64,000 nt of DNA from Charina bottae. Taxonomy: Eukaryota > Chordata > Lepidosauria > Squamata > Charinaidae. Of this stretch, positions 45,017 through 55,719 are shown piece after piece (positions within the stretch are counted from its first letter, which is position 1; each line of letters starts with the position of its first letter). The notes beneath the pieces are model-generated. The model was not told the origin of the DNA and made no database searches. It saw only the letters and a program-made list of their open reading frames with translations. The stretch is from the NCBI GenBank assembly GCA_023362775.1, contig JALMGJ010000005.1, positions 90,294,421 through 90,358,420 on the forward strand, written 5' to 3'. The position numbers were made by a program, and so were the translations under genes.

Positions 45017-46385
45017 CAGAGCTTTCCAAACTTTTCATGTTGGTGACACACTCTTACAGCAGGGTATCATTTCGTGACACACTCTTACAGCAGGGCACAA
45101 GGCAGGCACTAGGACCTGCGCGGAATGACAGCAGGTTTGGAGGCAGCAAGGCACAAGGCAGGCACTAGGACCTGCGCGGAATCCTGGCAGGGCAGGTTTG
45201 GAGGCAGCAAGGCACAAGGCAGGCACTAGGACCTGCGCGGAATCCTGGCAGGGCAGGTTTGGAGGCAGCAAGGCACAAGGCAGGCACTAGGACCTGCGTG
45301 GAATGACAGCAGGTTTGGAGGCAGCAAAGCACAAGGTAGGCACTAGGACCTGCGCGGAATGACAGCAGGTTTGGAGGCAGCAAAGCACAAGGCAGGCACT
45401 AGGACCTGCGCGGAATGACAGCAGGTTTGGAGGCAGCAAAGCACAAGGCAGGCACTAGGACCTGCGTGGAATGACAGCAGGTTTGGAGGCAGCAAAGCAC
45501 AAGGTAGGCACTAGGACCTGCGCGGAATGACAGCAGGTTTGGAGGCAGCAAGGCACAAGGCAGGCACTAGGACCTGCGCGGAATCCTGGCAGGGCAGGTT
45601 TGGAGGCAGCAAGGCACAAGGCAGGCACTAGGACCTGCGCGGAATCCTGGCAGGGCAGGTTTGGAGGCAGCAAGGCACAAGGCAGGCACTAGGACCTGCG
45701 CGGAATCCTGGCAGGGCAGGTTTGGAGGCAGCAAGGCACAAGGCAGGCACTAGGACCTGCGCGAAATCACAGCAGGTTTGGAGGCAGCAAGGCACAAGGC
45801 AGGCACTAGGACCTGCGCGGAATCCTGGCAGGGCAGGTTTGGAGGCAGCAAGGCACAAGGCAGGGACTAGGACCTGCGCGAAATCACAGCAGGTTTGGAG
45901 GCAGCAAGGCACAAGGCAGGCACTAGGACCTGCGCGAAATCACAGCAGGTTTGGAGGCAGCAAGGCACAAGGCAGGCACTAGGACCTGCGCGGAATCCTG
46001 GCAGGGCAGGTTTGGAGGCAGCAAGGCACAAGGCAGGGACTAGGACCTGCGCGAAATCACAGCAGGTTTGGAGGCAGCAAGGCACAAGGCAGGCACTAGG
46101 ACCTGCGCGGAATCCTGGCAGGGCAGGTTTGGAGGCAGCAAGGCACAAGGCAGGCACTAGGACCTGCGCAGAATCCTGGCAGGGCAGGATTGGAGGCAGC
46201 AAGGCACAAGGCAGGCACTAGGACCTATGCAGAATCACAGCAGGTTTGGAGGCAGCCAGGCACAAGGCAGGCACTAGGACCTGCGTGGAATCCTGGCAGG
46301 GCTCGGAGGCAGCAGCAGCCGCGACACACCCAGACACTGCAGCCGACACACTAACGTGTCCCGACACACAGTTTGGAAAACTCTG
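45017..46385. mobile_element. non-autonomous hAT-type element (MITE C) with internal minisatellite
   Basis: ACCTACAG at 45009-45016 and 46386-46393 is a perfect 8-bp target duplication. The termini CAGAGCTTTCCAAACTTTTC (left) and AGTTTGGAAAACTCTG (right) are inverted repeats. After about 75 bp the left end passes into an array of about 21 tandem units; the array ends at GGCTCGGAGGCAGCAGCAGC, and an 80-bp right end with repeated CGACACAC words follows. No transposase is encoded. Confidence 0.93.
45091..46310. repeat. minisatellite, about 21 units of 56 or 61 bp
   Basis: Units begin GCAGCAAGGCACAAGGCAGG and continue CACTAGGACCTGCGCGGAAT. They differ mainly in the next segment: CCTGGCAGGGCAGG (61-bp type) or GACAGCAGG / CACAGCAGG (56-bp types). 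The types are interspersed, and a three-unit block of 173 bp is itself duplicated (45728-45900, 45901-46073). Long ORFs on both strands are artefacts of the repeat. Confidence 0.95.
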
Positions 46386-46869
46386 ACCTACAGTATAAAC
46401 CCCTACATGGCACAGGGCCAGGTTATCTGCTGGACCAGCTATCTCCGATTGCCTCTGCAGGCCTCACCAGGGTGGTTGTGCTCCAAGATCTATTAGGAGT
46501 GTCATCTTAAGAAGCTGGATGGTCCTGACCCTGTTGGCCTTTTGTAAGGCATTAAGTTTATGGCTGTTACGTCAAGCTTTTGGGAGGTTACGTGAGCTGT
46601 GTTGGCTGTTTGGTTTGGTTTCAGTCCTTGGACAGGAAGTGGAGTGTTTTTAGAATTCACACATATGTTTATGTTTATCTTGTTGGTTCTGGTTGTTATG
46701 TATACTGTGTTTTTTGTTATGTATACTGTGGTTCTTTGTTGTTTCGTTTTGGGTTCAGTTTTGTGTTTTTGTTTCAGTTTTAATCTTTGTTCTAGTCTCA
46801 CGGTATTGCGAGATGGGCAGCTCTATAAAATGTATAAATAAATGAACAAAAGTACTGAGGCACACACAA

Positions 46870-47135
46870 ATTTGTTCAGTCGTTTAGTCGTGTCCAACTC
46901 TTCGTGACCTCATGGACCATAGCACGCCAGGCCTTCCTGTCCTCCACTGTCTCTCAGAGTTTACTCAAATTCATGTTTGTTACATCGGTGATGCTATCTA
47001 ACCATCTCATCCTCTGCCGTCCCCTTCTCCTTTTGCCTCCAGTTTTTCCCAGCATCAGGGTCTTTTCCAGTGAGTCCTCTCTTCGCATTAGGTGGCCAAA
47101 GTATTTGAGCTTCAGCTTCAGCATCAGGAGTAAAA
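46870..47135 (-). pseudogene. Bov-B LINE 3' end with decayed reverse-transcriptase C-terminus
   Basis: On the minus strand the frame reads LKLKYFGHLMRREDSLEKTL, then GKTGGKRRRGRQRMRWLDSI, the hallmark end of the Bov-B ORF. This is followed by the 3' UTR with AGGCCTGGCGTGCTATGGTC and a terminus GTTGGACACGACTAAACG. It is 5'-truncated and carries no full domain. Confidence 0.92.
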
Positions 47136-47291
47136 GCAACCATGCTTGTCCTATTGCAGAAATAGAAAAGTCTTTGAGTGAAGTGTTCCATGTGAACCCA
47201 CTCTATTAATACCAAGTTTTCAAACAGCAGACCTTAATACTGTTCCCCGTTTGTGCTTAACAGATGGGGGGGGGGGGGCTGTACTACAGAT

Positions 47292-47401
47292 CACATTGAT
47301 AGCTGGATGACAATGTAAAAATCTTTCCATGGTAACAGAATAAGCATTTTGCTAGCCCTATGTTTGAGAAATCCATACACCCTCATCCAGCTATCAGTGT
47401 G
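47292..47401. repeat. foldback element with 19-bp inverted ends
   Basis: CACATTGATAGCTGGATGA (47292-47310) pairs with TCATCCAGCTATCAGTGTG (47383-47401), 18 of 19 positions. The interior includes a relative of direct repeat R1. Confidence 0.75.
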
Positions 47402-47989
47402 GTGAGATTATCAGTAATCAGGCTTTACATCACCACAAAGATGATGAACTATTAATTAAGACGTCCTTGCGGCTGTCTCTGCAATAAAAACGTATAACCT
47501 CACACAGCCACGGCCCATGGGGCATGGCATTGGTTTTATTAAGGCTTTCCGTCACAAAGTGGGGAAGTGCTATAAACCGCATCAGCAGTTTCAGCGTTCA
47601 GCCGCTGTGCAATGCAGAAACGCATCGTTTCACCCCAAGAAGGGCTAAAAATCCAGGAGTATCTATCGGGAGTAGCGATTTATATCGACATCCACTTGTT
47701 GCTGCTGCACTGAAAAATCACCGACTTTGACAGAACTACAGTGTAGTTACTACACAGTCAGTCCGCCAAAGAGTCATCTTTCCGTGGATTGGGGCGCAAG
47801 CAAGCAGATGGGTCTGCTGGTCATCACCCAGGCCCCGTGCCTCGCTGCTTGCAGCCGAGCCCAGAGGCGAGGGCCGGGCTGGTCCCTGGTCGTCTCTCCG
47901 ATTCATCATCGCGACCGGCCGCCCCCGCCTAAGGCAGCGAGTGACTTTGCCAGCCGCGGCCCCTGATGCCATGCCGGGCAAGGCTGTTT

Positions 47990-47997
47990 TGACGTCA
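47990..47997. promoter_or_regulatory. CRE palindrome TGACGTCA
   Basis: Perfect 8-bp cAMP response element within the CpG island, a usual CREB/ATF site in island promoters. Function is inferred. Confidence 0.6.
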
Positions 47998-48214
47998 CGG
48001 GGGCTCCTCGCCTCCGCTTCGGGGCGCGCGCCCTAGACGCGCGAGGGGAGCGCTGGCCGGGCCAGCCCTGTGCGCAAGGGAGGACGGCGCTCCCCAGGAA
48101 GAGCTTCGTCCGCGCAGCCACGGCCAGCCTGGCCAGCCCGGGCCGCGGCGGGGATGATGTCACGCGCGCTGGCCGGCGTCCGCTCGGCGCCCGCGGCCAT
48201 GGCGCGATAAAGCT

Positions 48215-48543
48215 CCGGTGCGGAGCCAGGCGGGAGGAGCGCGTCGCCTGCGCTCCGTCTGCGCCGCGGATCTCTTCGCCCCCTCCCTCCCTGCCGGCAA
48301 GAGGCCCGAGGCGCCCCGCCCGCCGGAGCGACGACCCAGCGCAGCCCAGCTGGGCGGCCTCCTATCCTCCAGCCGGGCGGGGCGCCGCGGAGCCGCCCGC
48401 CTCCTGGGCGCTGCCGCTGGAAGGGGCGGCCCCGGTGGGAGGCGAGGCCAGGCCAGGCCGCGCTGGCTGGCTGGCGGGCTGGCTGGCTGGCGCGCAGGAA
48501 GCGCTGCTTGCCGGCTGCGGGTAGGGGCTGCAGCAAGGCGGAG
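48215..48543 (+). other. CSGALNACT2: probable non-coding first exon of CSGALNACT2
   Basis: The CpG island ends in a strong 5' splice site, GCGGAG|GTAAGCC, with GT at 48544-48545. In mammals the first exon of CSGALNACT2 (a Golgi chondroitin N-acetylgalactosaminyltransferase) is untranslated, which fits the absence of a plausible start codon and ORF here. The 5' edge is a guess, placed just after an ATAAAG word at 48206-48211. Confidence 0.5.
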
Positions 48544-49707
48544 GTAAGCCGGGCTCCTTCGGGGCGGGGGGGGGTCCCTTCTTTTCTGCCGTCCGCCGGC
48601 CTTCCCCTGCCTCACACCCCACCGGCCCTCACCCCCCCATCACTGGGCTTGGCGCACAGAGCGAGGCGTCCCCATCTCCCCCCTCCGCCGCGTTGCTCGG
48701 TGGGAAGGCGTGTTCACACGAGCCCAGCCGTGCGCGTGTATGCGAACGTTCCAGGACTGAGCCCCCGTCCCCTCCCTCCTTTCCTCCCGCTCGCTTGTTA
48801 GTTCCCCTGCGTGACTCTCTTTGCTTTCAAGCGCTCCTTTATTTTTCCTGCCTCGAAGCTTTTTCCTTCTTGAAAATATGCAGGCTGCCTAGCTGGAGAC
48901 GTCTGAATGGGAAGGGATTTAACTGTCATCTCCCGCTTTGCAGAGGAAGATACCTTCTCGTGCTTTGTCTTGAGGGGGCAAGAGACAGGCTAGTTTCGCA
49001 CAAACCTGGGTTTGGCATTAACCTGGTTTGCGTGTAGGCACAATTCGTAAAGGACCTACATGGGCTGGATTTGCGCTGCCGCCAAGCCACCCCCGTGAGT
49101 CCCCAAGATCAATACTAACAAAGCTTAACCTGTTGGAATGAAGCTACTTAACCCAATTAGTTAAGAATGATGTGTGAACCCGGTTATGTTGTGACTTGGC
49201 AACACTTCCACATTGCTGGTAAGGAAGCTACTTAGAGCTGTGAGTATACAGTAGTCAAGCAAGGAGACATTTTTCTTTTCTGTGTTGCAAGTTTAGTCTG
49301 CATTGCTGTGGTCAGTCTGGGGCTTAAACGTTTGATTTAAAAAAATCTGAAGGGGGGGGATTTCCACAGCCAGCTGCAGTTTTCTTTTTTCACTTTACTT
49401 CCTGCTAAATTGTAGGTTGTAGCTCTTTGCATTCTTGACTTTCTTTCCAGGGGGTTTCAAACCAGCAGGACTTTTCCAAGATGGGGTGGAAGGGGGTTGC
49501 AAGCAATGGGGGGGGGGGGAGGTTGTCACAATTTTTTAAAAGCAAGATTTATACTGGCACAGTGGCTCTGTCAAAACTTGGCTTGAGTTTTGCTCCTTTG
49601 CAAACTCCGAGTGGGCAGTTGCTGTATTGCAAAATTGGAGACTCCCTGTGATTGAGAGGTTAAAGTGTATTAAAAGCAACTGGTATATTATTTCTTCCCT
49701 AGCCTTA

Positions 49708-50042
49708 AAAAAAGGTAAAGGTTCCCCCCGCACATTTGTGCAGTCGTGTCCGACTCTAGGGGCCGGTGCTCATCTCCGTTTCTTAGCCGAAGAGCCAGCG
49801 TTGTCCGAAGACGCTTCCACGGTCATGTGGCCGCATGACACGCGTGGAACGCTGTTACCTACCCACCAAAGTGGTACCTATTCATCTACTTGCATTTGCA
49901 TGCTTTCGAATTGCTAGGTTGGCAAGAGCTGGAGCTAGTGCGGGAGCTCACTCGGCACGCAGGGCTAGGGATTTGAACCTCCGAACTTGTGATCTTCCGA
50001 TTGACAATCCTGGCGTCTTACCCGCTGAGCCACCACGCCCCT
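49708..50042 (-). mobile_element. tRNA-derived SINE (family 1), 13-bp perfect TSD
   Basis: TTCCCTAGCCTTA at 49695-49707 and 50043-50055 flanks a full-length minus-strand copy whose B box is changed by one base (GGTTCAAATCC). The perfect 13-bp duplication and intact ends indicate a recent insertion. Confidence 0.95.
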
Positions 50043-50204
50043 TTCCCTAGCCTTAGCCTCAATGAAACGATTAGTGTTATTCCTAGGGGAAGGCTATTGC
50101 AGGGGGCACAACCTGCAAAGTTTGTAAAGCGCTGGCACTCGTTCAGCTAGATCCTTGTATGCACTCATTCTCTTCCTGCCTTTTGTAATCGCTAATTTAA
50201 TGGA

Positions 50205-50310
50205 GGTTGGAATATTTATTCATTTATCAATCAATCAAATTTATATAGCTGCCCATCTCACATGAAGTGACTCTGGGTGGTGTACAACAATAAAATAAAA
50301 CAACAAATGT
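50205..50310 (-). repeat. L2-like 3' tail
   Basis: TTTATTCATTTATCAATCAA followed by AAATTTATATAGCTGCCCAT and GTGACTCTGGGTGGTGTACA is a minus-oriented LINE-family 3' end. Confidence 0.75.
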
Positions 50311-51127
50311 ATAAAAACTATCATCCTATAAAACAGTCATTTTTAAAAATGCAAACCACCAAATACAGGAGAGAGTAAATTATAATAGAGCCATCTTAGA
50401 AAATCCCCGGTCCCCTGGGACCCCCAGGCCTGATATATTCCCTCCCTGTTGGTTTCCTCCCCCACCTTGTTTTGGTTTTGTGTCCTGTCTCTTCAAATAT
50501 CCTTTTCTTCTTAGCAGATTTTCTCTCCTGCAGTATTTTTTAAGATTGCTTTCTTTGGATATTGAGTACTTCGTGAACAATAAGAGGGTGTTTTTTGCTT
50601 AGTGTGACACTAGATCACTCTTAGAGTTGATTTTTTAAGCAGCATGCTGTTCTGTATCTTGTTGCATTATATGAAGACTATGAAGCTTAAAAGGTGGCCC
50701 AGCCGAACTGGCATTACTTGTATCATCTGAACTCTTAACGCTGGGGAGTCCGTGGCTGGCCCAGTTGCCCTGAACTCATTAAGTTGCTTGGACATACCAG
50801 TCTGCCTTACTGCTTTCTTACAATCAGCGGTTGTAAATATTTAATGTGAAATATTGCAAACACTCTGAAGCTTTAGGTAAATGTCAGCCGTTAATTACCC
50901 TGCACAGTGAAATTAAAATGTAGGATTGTTGCCGGTGGTGTCGGTTAGCAAATGGTGTGTTCTTGAACTAGCAGAAGGTGGAGAAGGCGATTTTGCAAAG
51001 CCCCCCTTTCCTTCAGCCCCTCACTTTCTCCTGTGCTATGCCAAAAAGTCCCCTGTGGCCTGGACCAACTTTGGAAAAGGTGTGGGATAAAGGGCTGTGT
51101 CAAAATTCGATTTCTTCCCCCTTTTGC

Positions 51128-51407
51128 TACGTTGTTGTTGTTCTTCAGTCGTTAAGTCATGTCCGACTCTTCATGACTCCATGGACCATAGCACGCCAGG
51201 CCTTCCTGTCCTCTGCTTTAGCCTTTTGATACTGTCCATGGGGTTTTCTTGGCAAGGATACTGGAGTGGGTTGCCATTTCCTTCTCCAGTGGACCACGTT
51301 TTGTCAGAACTCTCCGCCATGACCTGTCCGTCTTGGGTGGCCCTGCACGGCATAGCTCATGGCTTCATTGAGTTACGCAAGCCCCTTCGCCACGACAAGG
51401 CCGTGAT
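51128..51407 (-). mobile_element. Bov-B-family 3' end, 9-bp TSD
   Basis: CCCTTTTGC at 51119-51127 and 51408-51416 flanks a segment that reads, on the minus strand, GGGATCACGGCCTTGTCGTG, GGCGAAGGGGCTTGCG..., then AACCCACTCCAGTATCCTTG and a Bov-B terminus AGTCGGACATGACTTAACGA. It is an untranslated 3' end only. Confidence 0.88.
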
Positions 51408-52835
51408 CCCTTTTGCAAAAAGGGTCCAAGAGCTTTCTATCAGCAGAGGCTGCACTGGATGCAGTCTTTTCATTCCTGTTCGGAGAAGTGTATGGCTGCA
51501 ATACAACAGCCTGTATTCAGGCCTAGCCCAGCAATATATCTTTTGTTTTTAAAAGCAATAATAGTAATTAAAATAGTTTTGTGTTTTAAAACAAATCAGT
51601 CTTCTTCACAGAATCATCCCTCTGGCTGTGCTGTTTGATTTAGAGCTACGGCTCTGTCTTCGTATGGTTAAGGAAAAGAAGTAATGGAAAAATATTGTAG
51701 GAGAGGGAAAGGTTTAATCCATTCTCCATCAGGGATGGGCTGTTCTCCATCAAGAGTAAAGGGAGAGATAGAAGTGTGGCTTTGTCTCATGGAATGTCCC
51801 TTTTGCATGGATAGAATGGGATGGAAAGTGCTTGGAATACAGTAGACAATAATTAATATCTGCTTGTCCTTTACTACAATTAAGGGAGTCAGTCAATAGA
51901 TAGTATGTCCCTTCTGAAGACAGTAGGATGGTTGCTCCATTTTTTGAAACGCAAGTCATATGGTCTGGCGTTCAAGATAAACTTGTACTGGATCCAATTA
52001 TAAACACAACTGTTCATAATTGTACAACGTGGCTTAGACAATCTTTCGACGCAAAAAGCCAACCAACTTAATAGTAGTTTGGTGTTAAATTTGCACCGTC
52101 ACAAATGACTAATGCAGGTGTGGTGAGATCTAGGTTTGCCTTCAGCTGGGGTGAATAGTTTTCAGAGCCGTGTTCATCTCTGGCAAGGGAAAAAAATGAA
52201 GTCTTGTGTCACCTTAAAGATTAGCAAATGTATTGTCTCATAAGCCTTTATGGACCACTGTTCACTTTACCCTCCACAGTATTGAGTATTGTAAAAGTGA
52301 AGAGTTGCTGCTCAGTGTTTGAAAAAGGGGCATGGTGGAAGGAAAAAGGGGAGGCCAAATTACTTTCGAAGTCAGCAAACATAAACACTGTCCTGGGGTG
52401 TTGTGATTATCCGTCCAGTCTCCAAATTTTGGAGGTTGTGAGATCAGACTGAGGCCCAGATTTTCGGTTGTGCAACGATTGGTCAAACAGGCCCTGTAGA
52501 AGGTGGCAGAGGATATGGTGCTCTGGAGATGAAGATGTGCCTCTTTGCCTGACATTAAGCCTGGTAACAATGTTGCCAAGGTAGATAATGGAGGCATATT
52601 TACAAAACGTCAAACTGCTACTTTGTGTTCCTTTAAAGCATTTCTGTGTCTCAGGGGAAAATAAACACACACACGGCTGCATCATCAAAACTGAATATGC
52701 CTTGTGTTTTATATTTCCCAAAAACAATATAGATGTTACAAAAATATGGAACACATTTTAACCAGTCTTATTTACAACATAATCACTTTTCTTTCTTCCT
52801 CTTGGGAAAAGACCATCTTTTGGATTTTTTTTATT

Positions 52836-52975
52836 ATTTATTTTTTATAGTAGTTTTTAGATGTATAGTTTTTAACTTTTTATATTGTGATTGTAAACCG
52901 CCCAGAGTCTACCATGGTGGAGATGGGCGGAGATAAATTCAAATAATAAATAAAAAATAAATAAAACCAGTATTT
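52836..52975 (+). repeat. L2/CR1-like 3' tail
   Basis: TTGTGATTGTAAACCGCCCA, then GAGATGGGCGGAGATAAATT and an ATAAATAAAAAATAAATAAA tail. Confidence 0.8.
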
Positions 52976-53832
52976 ATTTTAGAAGATGCCTACCTTTATC
53001 ATTGTCATAAAAGAGAATGGGATGGACGCATTCAAGGAAAAAGTCAAGAAAGTTGAGAGGCGAAATTGCTGTGGCTGCATTTTGGCTGAGAATGTATCCA
53101 GGGAATACATTCAGAGCTTTCCTTCCATGATGCAATGTTTAATGAATTAAGATGATAACCCATCCTTAACCACAATGCTTTGGGGTATATGAGATGTAAC
53201 TGTGTAGGCAAATTAGAGGAAAAAATTTCACCATCCAAAAATTGTGATGAATCTGACTTCCTGGGGGGGGGGGGTGTCAGTGGGAGATGGGAAAACTCAT
53301 TCCTTACAGTTAGCATCTCCTTGGATTTAAACAGGTATATCCACTGGAGGATCTGCAAAAGAAGCTGATAAGGCACCCCTTGGTATGATACACCAAGACT
53401 CTTACAGAGTATGTGCTCTTATTGCAATATACTCTTATTGCATATTGTTTTCTTATAATAAAACCAAATTATAGCCTACCAGCTTTGACACCAAGTTAAT
53501 ACAACCGTTAATGTTTTGTCAGTGCTGATTTGCAATATAAGGAAATGCTCAGAGACTGAGAAAGAAAAGGGGTGTTTCGAAATATGACCAACGAAGAACA
53601 GATGGCCATAACTGGCAAAAGAGCTGTTAGCCTTCAGTTAAACAATCTGGGAGAAGAAGGTTCAAACAATTCACAGAGACCCCACCTTAATGGCTTCACT
53701 AATGAATGAGGGCTGGAGGTTTGGTTATTCGGGTTCCAAAAATTCTGCATCCTAACCCCCTATTTTTTCTTGGAATTAAGACTTGTTTATGAAACTTTAG
53801 CTGAATCTCATTTTCCTGGTTATGCGTTGCTG

Positions 53833-54156
53833 TAGAAGCTTGATGGCTCAGCGGGTAAGACACCAGGCTTGTCGATCGGAAGGTCGCAACTTCGGAGGTT
53901 CGAATCCCTAGCCCCATGTGACGGAGTGAGCTCCCGCACACGCCCCAGCTCTTGCCAACCTAGCAATTCGAAAGCATGCAAATGCAAGTAGATTAATAGG
54001 TACCACTTCGGTGGGTAGGTAACAGCGTTCCGCGTGTGTCATGCCGGCCACATAACTGCGGAAGCGTCTTCGGACAGCGCTGGCTCTTCGGCTAAGAAAC
54101 AGAGATGAGCCCTAGAGTCGGACACGACTGCACAAATGTGCGGGGGGAACCTTTAT
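53833..54156 (+). mobile_element. tRNA-derived SINE (family 1)
   Basis: Plus-strand copy with TGGCTCAGCGGGTAAGACAC, B box GGTTCGAATCC, GCAAATGCAAGTAGATTAAT and CCTAGAGTCGGACACGACTG. A few bases are deleted near the 3' end (GAGATGAGCCCTAGAG). Confidence 0.92.
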
Positions 54157-54236
54157 TATTATTTATTAATCATATTTATACCCCGCCTATCCCCTCCCTA
54201 TCCCCTCCCTATTTATTTATTATTTATTATTTCAAT

Positions 54237-54310
54237 TTATTCCATCTCAATCAGCTGAGCAGGGTTGGTCCTAGTTAGCATGTCGATGGGAGACCCCCAG
54301 GGCTTGCCTG
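54237..54310 (+). repeat. 5S rRNA-like fragment
   Basis: AGCTGAGCAGGGTTGGTCCT, AGTTAGCATGTCGATGGGAG and ACCCCCAGGG follow the order and spacing of the 3' half of vertebrate 5S rRNA. Probably a 5S-derived SINE or a pseudogene, decayed. Confidence 0.55.
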
Positions 54311-54457
54311 GGCTGTTAAGCCAGTCTAGGAAGTTTTAAAAACACTTCCATATTGTTGATAAGAAAACTGCACAGGCACATCCACGGAGTCACAATGTCT
54401 CACGCTCAACTCAAAGCAGACTTTACTTTTTAATGTTTAAACTGGACCTAATCATCC

Positions 54458-54787
54458 TGTTTGGTGGCTCAGCGGGTAAGATGCCAGGTTGTCGATTGGA
54501 AGGTCGCAAGTTTGGCGGTTCGAGACCCGAGCGCTGCGTGACGGAGTGAGCTCCCGCACACGCCCCAGCTCTTGCCAACCTAGCAATTCGAAAGCATGCA
54601 AATGCAGGTAGATTAATGGGTATCACTTCAGTGGGAAGGTAGCAGCATTCTGCGTGCGTCATGCCGGCCACATGACCGTGGAAGCATCTTCGGACAGCGC
54701 TGGCTCTTCAGCTAAGAAACGGAGATGAGCACCGGCCCCTAGAGTCAGACATGACTGCACAAATGTGTGGGGGGAACCTTTACCTTT
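54458..54787 (+). mobile_element. tRNA-derived SINE (family 1)
   Basis: Plus-strand copy with GGTGGCTCAGCGGGTAAGAT, a B box changed to GGTTCGAGACC, GCAAATGCAGGTAGATTAAT and 3' end AGAGTCAGACATGACTGCAC plus CCTTTACCTTT. Confidence 0.92.
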
Positions 54788-54837
54788 AGGAGCCTGATAT
54801 GGAATATTATTTTGGTGGTTAGATACACATGCAGGTG

Positions 54838-54935
54838 GCAGTACCTATCTGGCCTTGCCTGATTTTGAAAGCCCTGAGCAAGATCTGATCTGGTTGAGAT
54901 TATGATAGGAAGCCACCAGAAAATCCCACGACTTT
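54838..54935 (+). repeat. second, more decayed 5S rRNA-like fragment
   Basis: TGATTTTGAAAGCCCTGAGC, AAGATCTGATCTGGTTGAG, then GAAGCCACCAGAAAATCCCA parallels the 5S rRNA internal promoter region and 3' end. The match is weak. Confidence 0.4.
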
Positions 54936-55382
54936 TGGTGAGTTCATGCTTGTGCCAAGAAAACCGTATCTAGGGAGTTAGCTGACGTTGAGCTGGTAAG
55001 AAAGCAAAAATAGTCTATAATAATGGGAATGGGTGATTCAGTCAAGAGAAGTAGATGATCAGTCATTTCTTAGGCTGCTTCATTCAAAATATTTGCGTGT
55101 GTGCACTCCCTGTAGAAGGAGGAGGAGAAGAAATGAATAAAACATTTCAGGGGGACAGATTCTAGTCTAGCTCTTTCCAAACATCTGTTTTTCTGTGAGA
55201 AGTGTACGTGTTTGGTTTTTCTTCGGGGAATTTAAACAGGCATCAGTCACGCCAGCTAACTTGCAGTGTGATGTGATATAGTTTAATCCAAAGTTTATTG
55301 CTTGATTCTGCTGATTGGGCCTATTTATAGGGTGGAGGAACATGTGAGATAATGTTTCCCAAACTACTGATAATTGAGACAT

Positions 55383-55719
55383 AAAAAGGTAAAGGTTCCC
55401 CCCGCACATTTGTGCAGTCGTGTCTGATTCTAGGGGCCGGTGCTCATCTCCGTTTGTTAGCCAAAGAGCCAGCGTTGTCCGAAGATGCTTCCATGGTCAT
55501 GTGGCCAGCATAACTCACGCGGAACACTGTTACCTACCCACCGAAGTGGTACCTATTAATCTACTTGCATTTGCATGCTTTCGAATTGCTAGGTTGGCAA
55601 GAGCTGGGGCGAGTGCAGGAGCTCACTCCGTCACATGGGGCTAGGGATTTGAACCTCCGAACTTGCGATCTTCTGATCGACAAGCCTGGTGTCTTACCTG
55701 CTGAGCCACCACGCCCCAT
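55383..55719 (-). mobile_element. tRNA-derived SINE (family 1), 12-bp TSD
   Basis: TAATTGAGACAT at 55371-55382 and 55720-55731 flanks a full-length minus-strand copy. Confidence 0.95.

Larger units (their letters stand above)
44782..46850 (+). mobile_element. L2/CR1-clade LINE 3' end, split by a hAT-type insertion
   Basis: The left part (44782-45008) encodes the MGLSLKSIWKLQLIQNAAA stretch of the reverse transcriptase. The right part (46394-46850) resumes at CCTACATGGCACAGGGCCAG and ends GATGGGCAGCTCTATAAAAT plus an ATAAATAAAT tail. The two halves are separated by the element at 45017-46385 and its target duplication. Confidence 0.85.
47830..48720. promoter_or_regulatory. CSGALNACT2: CpG island, probable CSGALNACT2 promoter
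   Basis: About 890 bp of very GC-rich sequence with abundant CG dinucleotides, in sharp contrast to the AT-rich surroundings. It contains GC-box-like GGGGCGG words, a full palindromic CRE (TGACGTCA, 47990-47997) and a related TGATGTCA (48155-48162). The gene name rests on conserved vertebrate order (CSGALNACT2 lies downstream of RET in the same orientation) and not on coding sequence. Transcription may be bidirectional. Confidence 0.75.

Noticed and set aside
45035..46221. Long ORFs on both strands (about 70-110 codons) across the 56/61-bp repeat
   Set aside because: They exist only because the repeat unit lacks stops in some frames. The peptides are tandem copies and occur on both strands.
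45091..46310. CRISPR-like regular array
   Set aside because: Units are contiguous with no unique spacers, the array is in a vertebrate transposon, and no cas genes exist.
47524..47730. 68-codon ORF just upstream of the CpG island
   Set aside because: Short, with no motif and no promoter arrangement; probably chance.
48033..48801. Several Arg/Ala/Pro-rich ORFs in the CpG island (up to 167 codons)
   Set aside because: Stop codons are rare in GC-rich DNA. The ORFs overlap on both strands and show no recognisable domain.
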